This document shows, in pieces, positions 1 through 13,154 of a stretch of 64,000 nt of DNA. Both the position numbers and the translations under genes were made by a program. The stretch covers positions 62,001 to 126,000 of the forward strand of contig JAMYHL010000079.1 in assembly GCA_025531455.1 (NCBI GenBank). Reading direction: 5' to 3'. A model generated the notes under the pieces. The model saw only the letters and a program-made list of their open reading frames with translations, did not search any database and was not told the origin of the DNA. The DNA is from Apiotrichum sp. Y4204. Lineage: Eukaryota > Basidiomycota > Tremellomycetes > Trichosporonales > Trichosporonaceae. Position 1 is the stretch's first letter. The number at the start of each line of letters is the position of its first letter.

Positions 1-469
1 GCCCAGCATTTGGCGAGTATCTAGCGCGCCCGTCTTTGCCGGCATTGGTATCAACTGAATGAGCGGCGATATCAAGATATCAAGAGATCTGCGCCACAGT
101 CACGCTCGACGCCCATCGTTATCCACACATAAGCCGGGAATGGAATATCCTGCACTATGCTGCACATACCTGAGCTTATCAAGCTATGAAGAAATGAATA
201 ATACAAGAGAATCATGTGCCACACAGCTCGGCGACTTGAAAATCCCGCTTGCCACATGTTCACCCCTGCTGTCTCGCCCCCCTCGCCCCCCTCTGGCGCT
301 CTCTCGCCCCCCAATTCTGCGTCGAGCCACACGCAAAATTCCATCGTCGTCTCTTTTTCTGACCCATCCATCACTAAAGTGAGTCTCCAACATCGACTGC
401 TTTCAACAATGCGGTCAACAACCATGAGACATCGTCCGTGGCGCTGACGACAACTAGAAAAGTAGCACC
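1..469. promoter_or_regulatory. Upstream region of the eEF1B-gamma gene
   Basis: No coding exon is supported here. The 200 bases before the start codon at 470 contain several C5-C6 blocks separated by T or G (about 279-315) and CT-rich stretches, the kind of pyrimidine-rich leader often seen upstream of highly expressed fungal genes. Open frames on both strands in this interval are low-complexity shadows. Confidence 0.4.
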
Positions 470-2047
470 ATGGCACCCATTGGCAAGCTCTACGGTTTCT
501 CCGGTATGTTTTCTCTCCTTCTCCTCGACCAAACGTGTCCAATCTGCCCTCGAGCACGAGCCGCCTTGGTGACAACGGTAGACCAGGCGTCCTACCCATC
601 CATGCACATGTAACTCACACCGCAGGCAACTCGCGCTTCCGCCGCGCCGAGGCCGTCGCGATCCTCGCCGGCCTTGATGTCGAGACCGACCCCAACTTCA
701 CCATGAAGGACGCCGCGTGGAAGACCCCCGAGTTCCTCGCCAAGTTCCCCTTCGGCTACCTCCCCGCCTACGAGGGTGCCGACGGTGTTAACCTCCAGGA
801 GTGTGGTGCCATCGCTGACTACTGTGAGTGATACCCCTAGCGCACGTGCGAGGTGCTACTGCTTGCCTTTTACATGACGAGAATTCTCTATTTCAGTTAT
901 CCCTGTCTTAATCACATTGTGTCGACAGTTTTCCGCGGGTGGTACCGCATATCTCTGATACCTATCCCAAGCACAGCACCTCGTATTGTAAATTATATGT
1001 GCTGACACTCCAGTCGCCTCGCTTGCCCCCAACGCCAACCTCGTCCCCCAGGACGTTGCCGAGGCCGCTGAGGCCCGCGAGTGGCAGTACTTCGCCGACC
1101 AGGAGATCATGATCCGCCTCGGCCTTGCCAGCAAGATCATCAACGGCCGCATCCCCTACAACAAGGGTGTCTACGAGGCTATCGTGAACGAGGTCATTGG
1201 CCGCCTCGAGGTCCTCAACAAGGTCCTTCTCAAGAAGACCTACCTTGTTGGCGAGCGCATCTCGGTTGCCGACATCTTCCTTGCCACCTCCCTCACCTTC
1301 GCCTTCAGCGCCATCATTGACGCCTCGGTCCGTGCCAAGATCCCCAACGTTGTCCGTTACGTCTACACCATCGTCCGCCACCCCAAGCTCGCCGCTCTCT
1401 TCGACAACGGCAAGCCCCAGTTCATTGAGAAGGCGCCCCAGTACGTTGCTCCCGCCAAGGAGAAGAAGGAGAAGGCCCCCAAGGCCGAGAAGCCCAAGGA
1501 GGCTCCTAAGCCTAAGGCCGCCGAGGCTCCCGCCGCCGCCGCCGCCGCCCCTGTCGAGGAGAAGCCCAAGAACCCCCTTGACCTCCTCCCCAAGTCGTCG
1601 TTCAACCTTGAGGAGTGGAAGCGCCAGTACTCGAACCTCGACACCCGTGGCCCCAACGGTTCGCTCGAGTGGTTCTACAAGAACTTCGACAACGAGGGCT
1701 TCTCCATCTGGCGTATCGACTTCAAGTACAACGAGGACCTCACCCTCCCCTTCATGTCGGCCAACCAGATCGGTGGTCTCTTTGCTCGTTTCGAGGCTTC
1801 GCGCAAGTACCTCTTCGGCTCGGTCGGTGTTCTCGGCAAGGCCAACGACTCGGTCATCTCCGGTATCCTCATTATGCGTGGACAGGAGGCCGAGCCCGTC
1901 GTCTCGGTCGCCCCCGACTGGGAGTCGTACGACTTCACCAAGCTCTCGCTTGACAAGCCCGAGGACAAGGCCTTCTTCGAGGCCGCCTGCGCTTGGGACC
2001 TTGAGCTTGACGGCCGCCAGTGGGCCGACGGCAAGAACTACAAGTAA
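470..2047 (+). CDS. TEF4: Translation elongation factor 1B gamma subunit (eEF1Bγ), 3 exons
   Basis: Exons 470-503, 626-823 and 1014-2047 join in frame to about 421 aa, the usual family length. The product anchors the eEF1B nucleotide-exchange complex that recharges eEF1A with GTP. The N-terminus reads as a glutathione-transferase-like fold (GST-N about 1-80, GST-C about 90-205), then a Lys/Ala/Pro-rich linker beginning KEKKEKAPKAEKPKEAPKPK, then the conserved EF1G domain from NPLDLLPKSSFNLEEWKRQY to the end. Exon 1 is only 34 nt (MAPIGKLYGFS). Donors are GTATGT and GTGAGT. Codon use is strongly C-ending, as expected of a highly expressed gene. A long antisense frame across exon 3 is a shadow of that bias. 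The 190-nt second intron is long for this window and contains a second possible acceptor near 895. Confidence 0.93.
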
Positions 2048-5000
2048 AAAGTTCATCTGTCAACTCGTTCCTCTCCAGCGGGTGGAGCGCGTTCTGTGAC
2101 GTTATTAGTATTTAGTAGGCGAGGTTGTGATGTACTAGCATTACCAGGATTATTATTCTACCAGACGCATCCGATAGCTCCACGAAGGCAATGGGACTCG
2201 GTCGAAGCGAGAGTTGACATTTTCCTCACGCTGCCAACCGTGGCGATTTTGTGACAAATTGGCAGAGGACACACTACTCACAAGAGGAGTTCAGCTTACC
2301 GACTGAACACATTGCACACTAATTAAGCCAAACAGACCACACACCTCCGCAGGTATCGCACGCGGCGCAAGCTAACAGAAGGGGGACGCACCACAGACTG
2401 CAATACGCGATCATTCGGCGACACACCAAATCCGCTCACACCCGACAAGGAGACTGACATCAGGTCAGCATACCTCGCAACTCACTGGTAACTGATTATC
2501 GGGACCACCAGCGTCGACGGGCTATCGGGAGGCGAGCTGACACAAGTCGACGCGCGAAGCCACGCACTGTCCTGAGATTCACCCATTGTGGTTCTATAGA
2601 CGAGAATCGCAACATGGCTTGCGCCCTATGGCCAAGGATCCCATTCTGGACAGTAGTTGCCTCGCACGCCACAGCTTCCGCCGAGCGGCTTGGCCGTCGG
2701 CTACGAGCTGTGTATCGTGGCCCGTTAAGAGCAAGATCTGCTGCCACCCAAAATTCCCCATCTCTGCTGTACCTGCGGTGTCCTGCCAGCGAGCATCGAG
2801 GACTTGAACACTGTCGGGTGACGAATGACAGAGAACGCGGGGTCCGGGGCACACATCAACGGGAACATCGAGATGTGATCCGAGATTCAGCTCAGTTCAC
2901 GATTCTGACACAATATCGCTTATCACCTGTCGAGCGTCCTACGTGGAGGCCTACCATATTCTCTCTCACCCCCTCGCCGCTGTTGCCACAACCACACGCG
3001 CCAAAGGCTGCCGGGCATGCCGGGGAATGTTTAGAACTCGGGACGCGATTCCGGGGTATGCCACGTCAGCTGCGGAATGGTCAAGCGGGCATGTGTACCT
3101 CGAGTTGTTACACCTGGACCAACATCGCTCTGTAGATCTGTAGCCCAGTAACATCAGCTTCCAGAATTCCAGTACTTCCCCGGATCACGTCCCTACATAG
3201 TCAAACGCCGTTCACTTCCCTAATCTTCAAACGCCGTGGAATTTAATTGTAGCGTCGATCTCAACGGATTACGTGCAGCGGAATGTTTGAGCGCTCGAGC
3301 ATATCCATTACCTGTGGAAGGCAAAATTTCCCGCAGATAAGGTGCGGAATTGGAGGATATTCCTGCTGGATAACCAGGATGTAAGCAGGATATCCGCCTT
3401 TGCTACAGCCTCGAGAGCCGAAAGTCAGCCGAAGTGATCGACCGGATCGACTAAAGGTTGCCGATTTGGGAGCCGGCCGCCCCCTGCGCGTCAGGTACTG
3501 TACGTGGCTTAAGCGGCTTGGACAGAGTTTTGACATCAATGCGACGAGTCTTTGAGGCCTCCGAGGGCGAGAGGGCACGATTGCGTACGCATCATGAGCT
3601 AGAACAGGGGGCCCAGTGCTGAGAAGAGGCCGCAGCTGATTGCTTGAACGTGTGAGGGATTTTTCTGTACTTTGCCCCAGCCTCGTTTGCCTCGCCAGTT
3701 TGAGCTATTCTACCTCTCCGGATGCATTTTCCAGGCAAAGTTTGTCGCCCCCTCGCTGCCGTATTTCGTATTCTTGTGTGCCGCACATGAACATATGCGG
3801 GGTATAACAGCCAATGGTCCGTCGGCGTTGACCGTGTCGGGTTCCAGCAAATTTGGATGAAATGTCTTGCTCTCCGCTGGGAGGCACCTTGCCTCAGGGC
3901 CTCGGACCATCGGAGATGGATTAAGGTTGTCGCCGCTAAGGCCCATGGCACTAACTATTCAGGGCAGCAACTGGCACATCCCAAAAAAAAAAAAACGGCC
4001 AGTCGAGAGGGTTTGGAGATCCTCGAACTGCAGATCATCGGCAGATCAGCGGAACCCAATTCATTCCGGGGCGGATCACCCCCAAATCGGAAACGGATCG
4101 ACATTGCGTAGGAGGTGAACCGATCGACGTCAACATGCCCTCATCTTCTCCTCCCCCTCCCCCTCCTGTTCCCCTCCTGAGCGATGGCCCTGAAGCGAGG
4201 CTGAACGAAAGTGGGTGTGCCACACATGTCGCCGGCCGGGGATCCGGGGGTGGAGGCCGGGGGCTAGAGGCATCAGAGCGACAGATCGACAGATGAAAGA
4301 CACAAAGAGGTGTTGTTCCCCGGCCTCGGACGTCCTAAGGTTTACTTTTACCTGTGACATGTTTAGACATTTGTTCCCTACGAGGATACGATTCGAACGT
4401 CATGTACCCACGCGGTGCATGTTATAGTTCTGCAGTTGCGAGGCTGCAGAGGTCGCTCTGTCTTTTTTGTTCAGACGAATGCAGCTTCGTCGCGAGGCAA
4501 CTTATGCGGTTGGCGGGCGCTACGCAAAGCCTTTCTGATCTTTGATCGGCATACAGATCCGTCTCATGGCGACGCCTTGAGCGGGGGTACCGATAGAAAC
4601 CTTGCGATGGTTGCGCACTGTGCACATCGAACACATTCGCGAGGTATCAATGGGTTGGACGTCAAGCCTCGCCGCCATCCTTGGCCTACGATTCCCTGAG
4701 TTTGAGGCATTTACTTCTCCATGGATCCATAATCCATGATCCATGCTCCATGACATCCTGACCACGTTCGGAAAATGTCCGGCGTAAGTGGGCGGCTCGC
4801 TCAGTGCCAAGACTGTCACACGAGTGTCCACGCGCCAATTGGAGAACCATGTCAATGCGAATAACAGAGAGCAAGCTAGGCACATGAGGATGAGGGCCAG
4901 TGGATGAACACCGGCGCAAGGTAGTGGATGTAGCCGCCGGCGGATGTACATTCGCGCCGTGCGCGAATAGCTGACGAGATAACTATAACTGGATCCAGAA

Positions 5001-5739
5001 GATCAAGTAAGTCTGTGAGGTGCCTCGGTCCTCGCCGTGCCGCGGCGATCTTTACAGCACAGGCATCGTGCCCATCGGCATGCCTTGGAAATCACAAAAC
5101 AGAAATCGTATTGCTGGTTGAAAGATAGCTTGTCTGGTGCCCCTCGTCGCAAGCCGAAAGCGGCACGGGGTTGAACACAATCTGGTCTGCTGACCCTGGT
5201 CACAAACCTTCTCGATCGCAACTTGTCTCAACTTTAGAAACTTTTAAGACAGGCAGATAGCCTGAGAGCTCTTAAACCCCCGACGATTCCAGCCAGAACC
5301 CTGCATCGATTGTCCCTTGCGAGTGCGTTGGCAGGGCAGGCAGTATTTAAGATTGTGCTCATCAGACCCTGGCAGGTCGAACTCTACACACCTCTGGGTC
5401 GTGACAAAGGCATGGCGGGCACCCAACACATCGGGCCCCCCGATTTCTGCGCCTGAGCTGCACATGGCTAGTGTATGCAGTAGTTATTCTTCACCACTCT
5501 TGCCTCGCCCATGTCGTTGATCGGTGGTCGTTGAGAGGTCGTAGAGCATCCGAAGGTCGCTGTCACCGGCGGCAGAGCGAAGGGCAAGAGTTGTGGCTTG
5601 AAATGGCCGTCGATCGGTGCCGCGGCATGGGCTATCCTACCCCGGAGATTCCGGCTCGAGATGTAGGAGTAGGAAGATGCAACTTGGACGTGCTTATAAG
5701 TCTCCTGGCGACCCCGTTCATGGAGATCCTCTTGACTCC
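2048..5739. other. Gene-poor region, 3.7 kb
   Basis: No reading frame here shows the C-ending codon bias, domain motifs or splice pattern of the neighbouring genes. Frames up to 143 aa occur on both strands but look random. The region holds a poly-A run near 3983, a CT-rich tract near 4140-4170 and an ATCCAT-rich stretch near 4720-4750. It contains the 3' end of the eEF1B-gamma transcript and presumably distal promoter of the bHLH gene. Confidence 0.5.
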
Positions 5740-6948
5740 CTGTTTTCTCGGACATTTCTGCAAGCAGAGTACAAGTAGCACTAGCAACAACGACATTCTA
5801 AGACCACTGTCACGACCCCTCTTCACGTTCAAGGTGAGTAGAACACTCTATAGGTTGGGTGGAAGTGGCATACACATCCACGACACCGCAATGTTGCACG
5901 ATCATCGCCACACTATAGTGTGTTTTGATCCGCCACACAGGGGACGTTTCCAAGTCTCCTGCCCACATCCATCCGAATGCATGCTTCAACGAGCTAACAT
6001 CCAAGCACAGCACCGCCAGTTGTTACATTTTGAATACCAAACGCTTCCATTTCACGAAGTGAGTAGATTGAGTGGTAATCGGTGGTTTTTTGGAGAACCG
6101 GAGCTGATCGCCATCATTTCACCCTTGCTCGCTATTGCCACATTCGGTCCCACGTAATTTCTTCCACAACTTGTAGCTATTCTCCAATCTTTCTCCCTCT
6201 GTAACTATCACGCCACGCCCGATTCACTCTTCGTCTTCCTCCCCCACAGCCCCTCTTCACCTCTCCTCACTAGCTCAACCCCCCTCGTCGCTACCACGCG
6301 ATAGCTCTTTGTCGCCCAATCCACGCGACGGCCACGCACCAACCGCGCGTGGTGTCCAAAAAATCAACAACGCGAGAACACCACGTTTCGTCGAGACGCG
6401 CCGTCCCGGCCTCCACCACACCTTGATCAGTCGCGTCAACAACTTTTGCCCGTGAGTCGCGTCCCAATGTTTTGATGTTGTCGGCGAGATGAATGATGGC
6501 GAACAAGCCATTTTGGACATTCTCCACGACAACCTACGTAGACCCCCGCCTCTCCTAGTGCCCCTCCCAGGCTCCCACTGCCACTCTAGCCCCTCTCGGC
6601 GCCACATGAGAAAAGGCCGAGAGCCAACCCCCAGCCTGGAGGCTCCACGATGAGTGTTTGCACCCAGTACCAGCTGCTACCAGGCGCGGGGTACAGTCTC
6701 CCCTTACTTCCCCCCGCCAAACCACTTTTGTTGTCATCTCTTTCTCAACTCCACTCTTCATCTCTCTCTCACCACCATCCATCCCGTCCTCACCACCACC
6801 ACCACGCCTTCCCTTGATCCCATCCATCCACCCATCCATCCATCCATCCATCCACACAGCCATCCATTTATCCATCCATCCACCTCTACACTTAACCCCT
6901 ATACACATTCATACATACAAGCAACGTGGGCTCTAACGCCCACAGTTC
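5740..6948 (+). promoter_or_regulatory. Probable long, intron-bearing 5' leader of the bHLH gene
   Basis: A TATA-like TTATAAG lies at about 5693. From about 5740 the sequence becomes CT/CA-rich and contains a good donor (CAAG then GTGAGT near 5830) and several CAG acceptors, but no convincing protein. It ends in a CATC repeat array just before the bHLH start codon. I infer a long transcript leader; regulators in fungi often have one. Where transcription begins cannot be told from the sequence. Confidence 0.35.
6777..6890. repeat. (CATC)n microsatellite
   Basis: Imperfect tandem array of the tetranucleotide CATC, densest at 6820-6860, interrupted by CACC, CACA and TTTAT. It lies in the presumed leader of the bHLH gene, 60-170 bases before its ATG. 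Confidence 0.85.
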
Positions 6949-8552
6949 ATGGATTACGCGTCAACCAACCGTCCGGCCTTCTCGCCTCGAGGTGACCACT
7001 TCTCCTATCCCCCTCCCCCTCCATACCGGCGTACCCACTCGTCGCCCCACCATCCTACACCGTCTCACTCCTCCCGCTCGCACTCCTATCACCCATACAG
7101 GTAAGTCGCCTACGGCTCAATCATGCACATCTCTAACACACACAAGGTCGCGTTCCGTCCACTACCAGGCAACCCCGCGTCAACTGCCGCCTCCTCCCCG
7201 TCACCGCTCCAATCTCCTTCCTCCCATCGGCTCCCTCACCGACATCCCTCCCCCTCTTTCTCGCAACTCCGGCCCGAGGACAGCAGACGACACTCGCAAA
7301 CCTCGTTTGTCCGATCTCCACCACTACAAGTACACGCAACGTCACGCGCCGTACCCTAGCCCCGAGTCTGTCCACCGGTCCTATTCTTCAGACCGTCTTT
7401 CTGTAAAGCAGGAACCCCGCGACTACCGCTCCTACACGCCGCCTACGCATTTTCGGCGCACAAGTGACGATCTGCCTTTGACACCCATTTCCTCCAAATT
7501 TGCCTCACCCACAATGGCGCCTGTTGATGCCCGCGATCGCGCCCTTGAGCGCACTGCGTTTTTGAAGATCTCGGACCACGATGAAGAACCCATCGAGTAC
7601 CGCTCCATGTCTCCGGCTGAGCGTCGCTTCCTACAGACTATGCCCGTCCAGCACCCTCGCCCTATCATCGCCTTCCCCGTCGAGACCGGAGATGAGCCAA
7701 TGAACATTGACCCGGCACTGTCCGCAGCCACCGAAGCCGCTGCTGCGCCCGAGATTCGCATTCAGCCTGAGACGCTCGCCGCCGCCGCACCCCCAGTAGA
7801 GGTAGCCCCTCCGGCACCTGCCAAACCCGACGTTACTGCTCTGGCTCCGCCTGACGAGTCTGGCGTGAAGAAGGACACTCCGTTCTCGCGCTCCCCCGAG
7901 CTTCGTGTGAGCCACAAGCTGGCCGAGCGCAAGCGTCGCAAGGAGATGCGCGACCTCTTTGACGAGCTTCGCGAAACTCTCCCCGCGGACCGCGGCATGA
8001 AGGCTTCCAAGTGGGAGATTCTCTCCAAGGCCGTTGACTACATCAACCACCTCAAGAACCAGGTTAACGACGCGCAGAGGACAATCGAGTTCCTCACTCG
8101 CGATCTGGCCGTTCAGCGCGGGGAGAACCCTGCCACTTGGCCCCCTTCGTACCCCCACTTTGCTGCGCTGTCGCAGTATGTGCCTCCCCACAACCCTGCG
8201 GCTGCTGCTGCCGCTGCTGCCGCCGCCGCTGCCGCGCCAGCTGCTGCTGCTCCTGCAGCCCCCGTCGCCCCCGCGCCAGCTCCTGCGGCCCCGACGCCAG
8301 CAACCACTTCCACCGCCGTCGCGGCCGCCGCCGCTGCTGCTGCCGCTGCCGCGGCCGCCCCGCCAGCAGCCTGCCCCGGCCCCTACCCCGGCCCCGGCCG
8401 CCGCCCCTCCCGCCGCCCCCGCTGCTCCTGCCGTCCCCGCCGCGACTACCCCCGCTGTTGCGACTCCCGCCCCCGCTCCTGTCTCCGCCGAGGCCCAGCC
8501 CACGGAAGCAAGTCCCGTTGTGCCAGCTGAGCCCCAGGTCGCCTCCAGTTAG
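6949..8552 (+). CDS. bHLH transcription factor with a frame break near the C-terminus
   Basis: Exon 1 is 6949-7100 (MDYASTNRPAFSPRGDHF...), a 46-nt GTAAGT intron follows, and exon 2 starts at 7147. The basic helix-loop-helix is at about residues 303-365: a basic region HKLAERKRRKEM with the His/Glu/Arg positions of E-box (CACGTG-class) binders, helix 1 ending in FDELRETLP, a short loop, and helix 2 SKWEILSKAVDYINHLKNQV. The N-terminal 300 residues are Pro/Ser-rich and disordered. After the bHLH there are long Ala runs. At about 8318-8370 the open frame shifts by one base: the original frame degenerates to Arg/Cys-rich sequence ending at 8530, while the next frame gives a natural Ala/Pro tail ending EPQVASS at 8552. 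Expected length is about 500 aa if the frame is joined. The target genes are unknown. Confidence 0.8.
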
Positions 8553-9342
8553 AGACCTCCAGACATGTCAATGTAGAAAATCGGCGCCATCTCGCCATTC
8601 CTATGGGCCGTTTCCCAGGCGTCTCTCGCCATCTTATGTTTGCTTGATATAGTCATATGGACGCTGGGCAGCAATGATGTGATTATGCAACTGTAGCAAT
8701 GCGTCTGGCATCGGAGAGGTCGTCTTTAGCAAGTGAAAACTGTCTGTTGGGGACTGATGCTTCTCTTGACAAGGTCCGCAGAACTGAGTGCCGGACTTTA
8801 CACCGCACGTGAAGACAACAACAACAAACAGCGGTTCATGGATTTCGACGCATGCAGAGTCTGCATGGGGCACATGTGGATGTTAGGAGCGTTGAGCGCG
8901 ATGGTAGTGCATGGTGAGCAGGTGGTGGTAGTGCTGCTGCTTGCTCCTTGGTTAGCGGCGAGCGTGCGGCAAGGCCAGTGTGATGTGCGTGTGAAGTGCA
9001 TGGCCGCGAGTGGGTGGTCTGCGCCGGTTTGCATGAATTGGTTGTGGGAGAAAATCCAAAAAATGATGGAAGAAAAATACCCCCGCGGCTGCTGGCCGCT
9101 GGCTGATCGTCTGGCCCTGGCCGGCATTGAGCGTCATGTCGCCGAAAAGATGTTTGTCAGTCTGGTGCTTAATCGAGTGCAACACCACACGTCTCAACAA
9201 CGAGAAACACATACACCGCCGCCGACCGAGGACGGCATTCATCTCCCGATCTAAAAGAGAACAGCGACACAGGGACCGACTCTAGACTCTAGTTCCGCCC
9301 CGCTTTCGCCAGCTGTCCTCGCTCGCCCTCCCTCTGCGCACG
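8553..9342. other. Intergenic, bHLH 3' flank and RSE1 promoter
   Basis: No supported gene. A 173-aa frame at 8733-9254 starts from GTG and lacks family motifs or the local codon bias. I read it as chance. Confidence 0.5.
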
Positions 9343-12300
9343 ATGCACCTCCTCAACCTCACCCTCCAGCCCGCGACGGCGGTGACTGTCGCGGTGGTGG
9401 GGTCGTTCTCGGGCAAGGGCCAGGAGATTCTTGTTGTGCGCGGGTCGACACGGCTCGAGATCCTCAAGCTCAACCCCGGAACGGGACAGCGTGAGTAAAT
9501 GTGGAATGGTGGCAGAATGAGATTTGCTAACGCGTTAGTCGACTCTATCTGTAGTTCCGAGGTAAGCCTCCCAACTGGTGGACTAATCTGCTCTTGGTCT
9601 CTCGAGTATCCGCTGACTCCAGGCCTTTGGATCCGTGCGTAGTGCCCAGGCATTCCGCCTCGCCGGTATGACCAAGGACTACATTGTGCTCTCGTCCGAT
9701 GCGGGCACGCTGTCGATCATCGAGCTGGTGATCTCGCCGACGCCGCACTTTGAGAGCCTGCACCAGGCCGTGTACGGCAAGAGTGGTGTGCGCCGTACGC
9801 TTCCTGGACAGTTTCTCGCGGCCGACCCGAAGGGGCGTTGTGTAATGTACGCGGCGGTGGAGAAGAGCAAGCTCGTGTACATTCTCAACCAGAAGGACGG
9901 GCAGCTGCAGGTGCTCTCCCCGCTCGAGGCGCACAAGAACCACACGATTGTGACCCACGTTGTCGCGCTGGATACAGGCTACGATAATCCAATGTTCGCC
10001 GCGCTCGAGATGGACTATTCGGAGGCCGACCTGGACCCGACGGGCGACGCGATGCGCGCGACGCAGAAGCACCTCACGTTCTACGAGCTCGACCTCGGCC
10101 TTAACCACGTCGTGCGCAAGTGGAGTGAACCGACTGACAGGCGCGCAAACCTTCTCATCCAGGTTCCCGGTGGACAGAACGCCAACACGGACAAGTTTGA
10201 GGGACCATCAGGCGTGCTGGTGTGCTCGGAGGACCACATCATGTGGCAGCACATGGACGCGCCGGCGCACCGTGTGCCGATCCCGCGCCGCCGGAATCCG
10301 CTTGCTCAGCGTGGGGACGTCGGCCGCGGTCTCCTGATTGTTGCGGCTGTAACGCACAAGATCAAGGGGTCGTTCTTCTTCCTCGTCCAGAGCGAGGATG
10401 GAGACCTGTACAAGATCACCATTGAGCACAGGGACGAGGACGTGCTCGCGCTCCGTATCAAGTACTTTGACACCGTCCCCGTCTCCAACAGCCTGTGTAT
10501 CCTCAAAAGCGGTTACCTCTTTGCGGCGTCGGAGTTTGGTGACCAGAGCCTGTATCTGTTCCAGAGTCTTGCGGATGACGACGGCGAGCAGGAGTGGTCG
10601 TCGACAGATTACCCGAACAATGGCGACACCGGCGAGCCCCTCCCGTATGTCTTCTTCAACCCGCGTCCACTGCAGAACCTGCTCAAGGCCATCACCCTGA
10701 CGTCGCTTGACCCGATCCTCGACGCGCAGGTCGTCAACCTCCTCGGCAATGCGTCGGACACCCCTCAGATCTACACTGCATGCGGCCGTGGACCGCGCAG
10801 TACATTCCGTTCGCTCAAGAGCGGTCTTGACGTACAGGTTGTCGTCTCATCGCCGCTGCCTGGAAACCCCAGCGCTGTCTGGACCCTCAAGCTGAGCGAG
10901 GACGACGAATTCCACTCGTACATTGTGTTGTCGTTCGCCAACGGCACCCTTGTGCTGAGCATTGGCGAGACGATCGAGGAGGTTAGCGACACCGGTTTTC
11001 TCTCGACTGGGCCTACTCTCGCGGTGCAGCAGCTTGGTGCACACGGTCTCCTCCAAGTGCACCCTTACGGCCTCCGTCACATTCGCGCCAAGGGCCGTGT
11101 CGACGAGTGGACGCCGCCTCCGGGAACGCAGATTGTGGCCGCAACCACCAACACGGCTCAGGTCGCCATTGCGCTTTCGACCGCGGAGCTGGTTTACTTC
11201 GAGTTGGACCCCGAGGGCTCGCTCAGCGAGTACCAGGAGAAGAAGAGCCTGCCCGGAAACGCCACGTGCGTGTCCATCGCGGACGTGCCGGAAGGACGCC
11301 GTCGCACACCCTTCCTCGCTGTCGGATGCGATAACCAGACTGTGCACATCATTTCGCTCGAGCCCGAGAACACCCTCGAGACCCTCTCACTGCAGGCGCT
11401 TACTGCCCCGCCGTCCGATATCTGCCTTGCCGAGCTGTTCGACTCGAGTATCGACAAGAACCGCCCGACCATGTTCCTCACTATTGGTCTCCTGAACGGC
11501 GTGCTGCTGCGAACGGTTGTTGACCCCGTTGATGGTTCGCTGAGTGACACCCGTCTCCGTTTCCTCGGTGCCAAACCGCCACGCATCGTCCGCTCGAATG
11601 TCCATGGTTCGCCGGCCGTCATGGCCTTCTCGTCTCGCACTTGGCTCCTGTACACGTACCAGGACCTGCTGCAGACCCAACCGCTCATCTACGACACGCT
11701 CGAGTACGCGTGCCATCTCACGGCTGCCATGTGCCCTGACGGCTTGATCGGTATCTCGGGCAACACCCTGCACCTCTTCACTATCCCCAAGATTGGCGAG
11801 AAGCTCAAGCAGGATTCCACACCGCTGACATACACGCCGCGCCGCATCGAGTCGATCCCTGGCGTGCCGTATTTCTACCTCATTGAGACCGACCACCGCA
11901 CTTACGGGCCCCAGGCCATCGAGCGGATATTGGCAGAGAAGAAGCGGGCTGGAGACAAGGTCGACCGCGCGCTTCTCGAGCTTCCGTTTGAGGAGTTTGG
12001 GCGGCCAAAGGCTGGACCAGGACACTGGGCATCGCTTATCCGCGTGGTTGACCCCTTGGGGAACACCACAGTGCAGACGATCGACCTGGATGAGGATGAG
12101 GCGGCGTTTTCGGCAACCATCTGTTACTTTGAGCGCCTGGGCGCTCGGCCGGCACTCGTCGTCGGTACGGCCACGAAGACTTCTCTGATGCCGCGCGGAG
12201 CCAAGGAGGGATGGCTGCGGGTGTACGACATTGTCGATGGTGGCCGTAAGCTCGAATTTTTGCACAAGACACGAACAGACGACATTCCCATGTGTCTCGC

Positions 12301-13154
12301 TGGCTTCCAGGGCTTCCTCCTCGCCGGTGTGGGCAAGAGCTTGCGTCTGTACGAGATGGGTAAGAAGGCGCTGCTCCGCAAGGCGGAGAACAACTCGTTC
12401 CCGGTCGCCGTGCAGACCATCAACGTCGTCGGTGCGCGTATCATCGTGGGCGATGTGCAAGAGTCGACCTTCTTCTGCGTCTATCGTTCTATTCCGACCA
12501 AGCAGCTCCTTATCTTCGCCGACGACAGCCAACCGCGGTGGATCACCTCGGTGGTGAGCGTCGATTACGACACGGTGTGCGCTGCGGACAAGTTTGGCAA
12601 CATCTTTGTCAACCGCCTCGACGAGCGTATATCGGAGAAGGTCGACGACGACCCTACTGGCGCAGGCATTTTGCACGAGAAGGGTTTCCTCATGGGTGCA
12701 GCACACAAGACGGACATGATTGCCCACTACAACGTCGGCTCGATCGTCACATCACTCAACAAGGTGTCGGTCGCGCCCGGAGGACGCGAGGTCATTGTCT
12801 ATACAACCATCTCGGGAGCAGTCGGCGCGCTCATTCCGTTCATCTCCAATGATGATGTTGAGTTCATGAGCACGCTGGAAATGGTGAGTCTCAGACTTGA
12901 AGAGTACGATTCGTAAGGACAGGTTCGCTGACCGCCAGCACATTCGCTCGCTCAACACATCGCTCGTCGGCCGCGACCACTTGTCTTACCGCAGCTACTA
13001 TGCGCCGGTAAAGGCCGTGGTGGACGGAGATCTGTGTGAGAGCTTCAACCTGCTGCCGTATCCGAAACAGCAAGCGATTGCCGCCGACCTGGACCGGAAC
13101 GTCGGCGAGGTGCTGAAGAAGCTCGAGCAGCTGCGTACCAGCAGCGTCTTCTAG
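9343..13154 (+). CDS. RSE1: Splicing factor 3B subunit 3 (SF3b130/RSE1)
   Basis: Four exons, 9343-9490, 9539-9561 (only 23 nt), 9623-12883 and 12939-13154, join to 1215 aa, essentially the length of human SF3B3 (1217). The protein is a component of the SF3b complex of the U2 snRNP and helps hold the branch-site machinery together. It belongs to the DDB1/CPSF-A family of triple WD40-like propellers. The N-terminus [20 protein letters not shown], the region around [20 protein letters not shown] and the C-terminal [13 protein letters not shown] ... [16 protein letters not shown] are typical. The second exon encodes DSICSSE and completes a strand of the first propeller. Introns are 48, 61 and 55 nt with consensus ends. 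Confidence 0.95.

Noticed and set aside
962..2056. 364-aa antisense frame opposite eEF1B-gamma
   Set aside because: It mirrors the C-ending codon bias of the sense gene, is Leu/Val/Gly/Asp-rich and has no motif.
1197..2099. 300-aa Ser/Pro/Arg frame overlapping eEF1B-gamma
   Set aside because: Out-of-frame reading of the same exon.
5471..6157. 228-aa frame upstream of the bHLH gene
   Set aside because: No domain, mixed codon use, contains donor-like sites; better read as leader.
8733..9254. 173-aa frame before RSE1
   Set aside because: Starts at GTG, no motif, sits in promoter.
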